From Ypsolopha sequella (Eukaryota > Arthropoda > Insecta > Lepidoptera > Ypsolophidae): a stretch of DNA of 64,000 nucleotides. The position numbers and the translations under genes were made by a program. Location: the NCBI GenBank assembly GCA_934047225.1, contig OW204011.1, positions 18,240,339 to 18,304,338 on the forward strand, in the 5' to 3' direction. Numbering within the stretch: the first letter of the stretch is position 1; each line of letters begins with the position of its first letter. This document shows, in pieces, positions 60,372 to 64,000 of this stretch. The notes below the pieces were generated by a model. That model saw only the letters and a program-made list of their open reading frames with translations, had not been told where the DNA came from and did not search any database.

Positions 60372-63300
60372 ATGCCGGTCACACGCTCCACGACGTCGAG
60401 GGACAAGGATGCAAGAGCTGCCTTGAGGACGACTCACGACCCGCCAACGGCTACCCATAGTACGACCACCGGTGGCACTACTGACGTCGAGGCTACAGGC
60501 ATACTACACTTCGAGAATCCCGCGTCGCCGTCAGACTCCGAGAGGCCCGCACACCCGACCGAGGGTATTGCGAACCCCGCACCCCTCACGCTGCTCGCAA
60601 CCCCCGGGCTGCCCGCACCCCCTGCGCCACCCGCATGCTCCGTGACGCCTTCAGCCACTGCAAGCACCGTCAAGGAAGCCGAAGCTACGAAGCACACCAC
60701 GACACACGAAGAACGAATCCTACCGCCCGCTGGAGCCCACCGTGCACCGTTAGGGAGGAAAGATACCACCGTGGCAAGATCGACGACGTCATCCCGTAGT
60801 CGCAGAAAGCTTGAAGCTGAGGCCAAATACAGACTCGCCATGCAGAAGCTTGAAGAAGAAAAAGCCCGAACGGAGCTGATAAGGGCACAGGCAGAACTAT
60901 TGGCTCTTGATTCAGAAGAAGAACCCGACGAAGTCTTGGAGCTGGAGAAATCAATAAATGTAGAGCGATGGATCGACGACACTATGAAGAATCAAGAACC
61001 CGACATGCCGCAAGAACCTCAACCTTCTATGGGGCCGAAGCCACGTGACCACGTGACAACAGCACCGTTTGAAGAAATGAGAAGCGACACCAAGAAGAGC
61101 GACATACAGATCCTGGCTGATGCGATTTTAGAAGCAACACAGAACAACGCATCACGTCAACCAGTCGCACTCCACGCATACACGCAAGATCTACCATCGT
61201 TCAGCGGAAACATTGAAGAATGGCTCATATTCAAGAAACAATACAGAGAGACCACAGCCCTGTACTCCGAAACACAGAACATGGCAAGGCTGAGGAAGAG
61301 CATCACTGGGCCGGCAAGAGAAGCTGTGAAGAGTTTGCTGATGCTAACATCACGACCCGAGGACGTCATCACAGCATTAGAACGACGCTTTGGGAAACCC
61401 GACGCGATAGTATTGGCCGAGATGGAGAAGATCAAGAAACATGCAGCACTGAATGAGAACCCACGAGACACATGCATCTTCGCTAGTCGCGTCAACAACG
61501 TCGTGGCGACTATCAAGGCGCTTTCAATGCCGCAATATCTCCACTCACCTGAGATGTGCAGAAGCATCATCGAGAAGCTCACACCGATCACCAAGCACCG
61601 ATGGTACGACTTCAGAGCGAGGTGCACCGACCATGAAGAACCAGAACTCCTCAAGATCGACCGGTTCCTCAGTACGGAAGCAGACCTCTGCGGACCATAC
61701 ACACCAGCGGAAGTAGAGAAAACCAAGAGCTTCAACAGATCGAACACGCGCTTCGCACAAGCACATCACGTCGAGGAAGAGAAAGAAGAGACCACTGCTT
61801 CAGTACAAGAAGAGAAAAAGAAGACCTGCATATTTTGCACTGAAGAACATTGGTCACACGAATGCAAGAAATTCATAGCAGCAGACAACGAGAAAAGATG
61901 GAAGATGGCAATGGAAAACAAACTCTGTTTCCGTTGCCTGAGAAAGCGTCACCAAAGAACAAGCTGCCGCAGTCCACCATGCAAGATCTGCAAGAGAAGC
62001 CATCACCTTACTTTGCATAACCCAGAGAAGAAAGAACAAGTCGAGAAACCCAGAGAACAAAGGGAGAAACCATTAGAAGATAAGAAAACTGAGGAGACCG
62101 TCAACACTGCAGTACTGTCCGTCGCAGCGCCACTCACAGCCTATCTCAAGATCATTCCCGTTGAAGTTTACGGACCCGAGGGCTCTCAGAAGATACTGGC
62201 ACTCTTGGACGAGGGATCAACCATCACTATGCTAAACAGTGATGTAGCCAGGAAGATAGGAGTCAGGGGTGAACCAGAGAGGCTGAGCATCAGCACCGTG
62301 GGCGGCGGTAAAGTCACCACACTCAGTTCCCTACGAGTCGACTTGAAGATACGAGGACTTCATCGCAGCGACAAGAGAAACATCACCAACGTGAGAACTA
62401 TAGAAGACTTGAAGCTGCCACTCCAGCAAGTCCAGAAAAAAGATATTGAAGCATGCAAACATCTCAAGCAGATAGAGAAACAGATCACCTTCGCACCTGA
62501 AGCACCCAAGATGATCATTGGGCAAGACAACTGGGATCTTATCGTCAGCAGAAAGATAATCAAAGGAAGACCATCTCAACCTGTCGCCTCACAGACAAAC
62601 CTCGGATGGGTACTCCATGGCGTTCACGCAGGCATCTCCGTTCCAGTTAACTTTGTCAATCACTGCATGGAAGAGAGAAGCGAAGATGAAATAGAGAAAA
62701 TGATAAGGCATCACTTCAGCATCGACGCACTAGGAGTACAACCGAAACGACCGAGCACTGACCCAGAAGAGAAGGCTCTGATGATTCTGAACACAACCAC
62801 AAGAAGACTTCAAGATGGAAGATTTGAAACGGGACTGCTGTGGGCCAGCAAAGAAGAAACACTACCGAACAATCACACCCACGCCCTGAGAAGACTGAAG
62901 TCAATAGAAAAGAAGCTGAACCAAGACGAAGAAATTAAGACTCAATATCGACAGCAGATCCAACATCTCATTGACAGCGGATACGCCGAAGAAGCCCCTC
63001 CGCCAAAGGCAGAGAACAAGAGGACATTCTACTTACCGCACTTCGCCGTAACTCATCCAACAAAGAAGAAGATCAGAATTGTCTTCGACGCAGCGGCACG
63101 CTTCCAAGGAACATGTTTGAACTCCGCGCTGCTGTCAGGACCAGATCAGCTGCAATCCCTGTTCGGCGTCTTAGTTCGCTTCCGAGAAAAACCCATCGCA
63201 ATTATGGCAGACATCAAAGAGATGTTTCTACAGATCAAGATCAGAGAGGAAGATCGAGACAGCCTCAGATTCCTGTGGACAAATCAAAATGACAAAACAA

Positions 63301-64000
63301 AGGAATATCGAATGACTTCGGTGATCTTCGGAGCAACCTCATCGCCAGCAACTGCAATATTTGTCAAGAACAAAAACGCAATGGAATTCAGCGACAAATA
63401 CCCTGAAGCAAGCAGAGCAATCGTCAGAAATCACTACATGGACGACTATCTCCAGAGTTTCACCTCAAAAGAAGAAGCTGCAAGAATCGCCAAACAAGTC
63501 GATCACATCCACAAGAAGGCGGGTTTTCAACTCCGAGGATGGGCGAGCAACGAAAAGTCTCTTCTAGAACAAATAACCACAGAAGAAAACAAGACTGAAG
63601 TTAAGCTGACGCAAGAAACCGAAGAAAAAACTCTGGGGTTATTATGGAAGACAGAAGAAGACGCATTGGCTTTCAACGTCACTCTCAGGAACACTCCGAC
63701 AGACATCCTCAACGGTGAAAAGAAGCCAACGAAGAGACAAGTCATGAGCGCCGTGATGTCCACTTTTGATCCAATTGGTCTATTGGCACCGGTCCTAGTA
63801 CAAGGGAAGAAAATAGTACAGAAACTATGGAAGACTGGAATTGGATGGGATCAAGAAGTTGGAGACGAAATCATACCTGCGTGGAAGAATTATCTGGCAG
63901 AACTAACAAGACTTCGAACATTGAGAATCCCAAGAAGCCTAACGAAGACCGTCACCCATGGAGAGCTTCATACGTTCGTAGATGCCAGCGAGGAAGCATA
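60372..64000 (+). CDS. BEL/Pao Gag-Pol polyprotein, 1209 codons visible, no stop
   Basis: ATG at 60372 opens a single frame to the window end. The order is Gag core ('DLPSFSGNIEEWLIFKKQYR'), knuckles ('CIFCTEEHWSHECKKF', 'CFRCLRKRHQRTSC'), protease ('ALLDEGSTITMLNSDVARKI'), then RT. RT has 'LPHFAVTHPTKKKIRIVFDA', 'IMADIKEMFLQIKIREED', 'SVIFGATSSPATAIFVKNKN' and the catalytic box 'NHYMDDYLQSF'. The connection region 'AVMSTFDPIGLLAPVLVQGK' is a BEL/Pao hallmark, and the RNase H start 'ELHTFVDASEEA' is at the edge. Gag and Pol are in one frame. Integrase and 3' LTR would follow outside. The sequence departs from copy 2 at sites where copy 2 has stops or indels. Confidence 0.94.
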   Translation, partial: MPVTRSTTSRDKDARAALRTTHDPPTATHSTTTGGTTDVEATGILHFENPASPSDSERPAHPTEGIANPAPLTLLATPGLPAPPAPPACSVTPSATASTVKEAEATKHTTTHEERILPPAGAHRAPLGRKDTTVARSTTSSRSRRKLEAEAKYRLAMQKLEEEKARTELIRAQAELLALDSEEEPDEVLELEKSINVERWIDDTMKNQEPDMPQEPQPSMGPKPRDHVTTAPFEEMRSDTKKSDIQILADAILEATQNNASRQPVALHAYTQDLPSFSGNIEEWLIFKKQYRETTALYSETQNMARLRKSITGPAREAVKSLLMLTSRPEDVITALERRFGKPDAIVLAEMEKIKKHAALNENPRDTCIFASRVNNVVATIKALSMPQYLHSPEMCRSIIEKLTPITKHRWYDFRARCTDHEEPELLKIDRFLSTEADLCGPYTPAEVEKTKSFNRSNTRFAQAHHVEEEKEETTASVQEEKKKTCIFCTEEHWSHECKKFIAADNEKRWKMAMENKLCFRCLRKRHQRTSCRSPPCKICKRSHHLTLHNPEKKEQVEKPREQREKPLEDKKTEETVNTAVLSVAAPLTAYLKIIPVEVYGPEGSQKILALLDEGSTITMLNSDVARKIGVRGEPERLSISTVGGGKVTTLSSLRVDLKIRGLHRSDKRNITNVRTIEDLKLPLQQVQKKDIEACKHLKQIEKQITFAPEAPKMIIGQDNWDLIVSRKIIKGRPSQPVASQTNLGWVLHGVHAGISVPVNFVNHCMEERSEDEIEKMIRHHFSIDALGVQPKRPSTDPEEKALMILNTTTRRLQDGRFETGLLWASKEETLPNNHTHALRRLKSIEKKLNQDEEIKTQYRQQIQHLIDSGYAEEAPPPKAENKRTFYLPHFAVTHPTKKKIRIVFDAAARFQGTCLNSALLSGPDQLQSLFGVLVRFREKPIAIMADIKEMFLQIKIREEDRDSLRFLWTNQNDKTKEYRMTSVIFGATSSPATAIFVKNKNAMEFSDKYPEASRAIVRNHYMDDYLQSFTSKEEAARIAKQVDHIHKKAGFQLRGWASNEKSLLEQITTEENKTEVKLTQETEEKTLGLLWKTEEDALAFNVTLRNTPTDILNGEKKPTKRQVMSAVMSTFDPIGLLAPVLVQGKKIVQKLWKTGIGWDQEVGDEIIPAWKNYLAELTRLRTLRIPRSLTKTVTHGELHTFVDASEEA

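Larger units (their letters stand above)
59849..64000 (+). mobile_element. BEL/Pao retrotransposon copy 3, open frame to window edge
   Basis: Same family as copies 1 and 2. The 5' LTR inserts into the LINE endonuclease fragment; the probable target duplication is in 'ttac' or 'cttac' (59844-59848) but the 3' end lies outside the window. It has no insertion and no frame break in the visible 4.1 kb, so it is the best candidate for a recent, possibly autonomous copy. Confidence 0.93.

Noticed and set aside
1..64000. tRNA, rRNA or horizontally acquired bacterial genes
   Set aside because: No cloverleaf, rRNA core or prokaryotic gene organisation was found; the YqaJ-type domain is phage-like in origin but sits in a eukaryotic transposon.

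Overview
This is insect nuclear DNA, most likely from a moth or butterfly. The Lepidoptera call is an inference. It rests on a LINE ORF1 with a PHD-type finger, on dispersed motifs I associate with moth genomes ('ggacaaaggcctctccc', 'tttgggtacggaac', 'gttcatccgattgggag'), and on the BEL/Pao, Gypsy, Mutator-like and Penelope-like content. There is no bacterial-style operon. I see no rRNA, tRNA or CRISPR array.

Host gene: the only convincing host coding sequence is three plus-strand exons, 5256-5498, 11270-11593 and 49614-49919. All three are phase 1 at both ends, each has a polypyrimidine-AG acceptor and a GTAAGT donor, and each encodes about one fibronectin type III domain. They join in frame, so they are consecutive pieces of one multi-FN3 protein, probably a cell-surface receptor or adhesion protein that I cannot name. 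The introns are about 5.8 kb and 38 kb. Almost everything else in the window is intronic transposon or satellite.

Layout: 1-2.6 kb, minus-strand Jockey-like LINE. 2.8-12.7 kb, a succession of minisatellites (units of 43, 15, 44, 40, 31, 24, 28 and 42 bp) around exons 1 and 2. 12.7-13.2 kb, LINE ORF1 fragment. 13.3-18.5 kb, BEL/Pao copy 1 (minus), split by a 14-bp-TSD LINE and by a composite insertion. 18.5-21.3 kb, decayed Mutator-like transposase plus YqaJ-type nuclease, split by a Penelope-like fragment. 22.4-24.1 kb, LINE. 24.4-30.4 kb, complete Gypsy with 94-bp LTRs, holding a nested LINE. 30.5-31.3 kb, 71-bp minisatellite. 31.6-40.1 kb, complete BEL/Pao copy 2, lacking its RT core and carrying a nested DNA transposon. 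41.3-44.75 kb, truncated minus-strand Gypsy. 44.6-45.6 kb, 141-bp satellite. 49.6 kb, exon 3. 50.2-55.6 kb, BEL/Pao copy of a second family with apparently identical LTRs but ruined pol, inserted in a 37-bp minisatellite. 56.3-59.0 kb, 108-bp array and nested 25-bp array. 59.8 kb to the end, BEL/Pao copy 3, whose gag-pol frame is open to the window edge.

What stands out: local tandem duplication is pervasive and occurs at every scale, from 8-bp and 41-bp doublets to arrays of about 80 copies. In at least six arrays the unit is continuous at one edge with neighbouring functional sequence: an exon with its splice donor, a LINE start codon, a LINE stop codon with 3' tail, an LTR/flank junction, or a LINE reading frame. 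Several arrays show higher-order periodicity. The exon 1 splice donor has been amplified 12 times.
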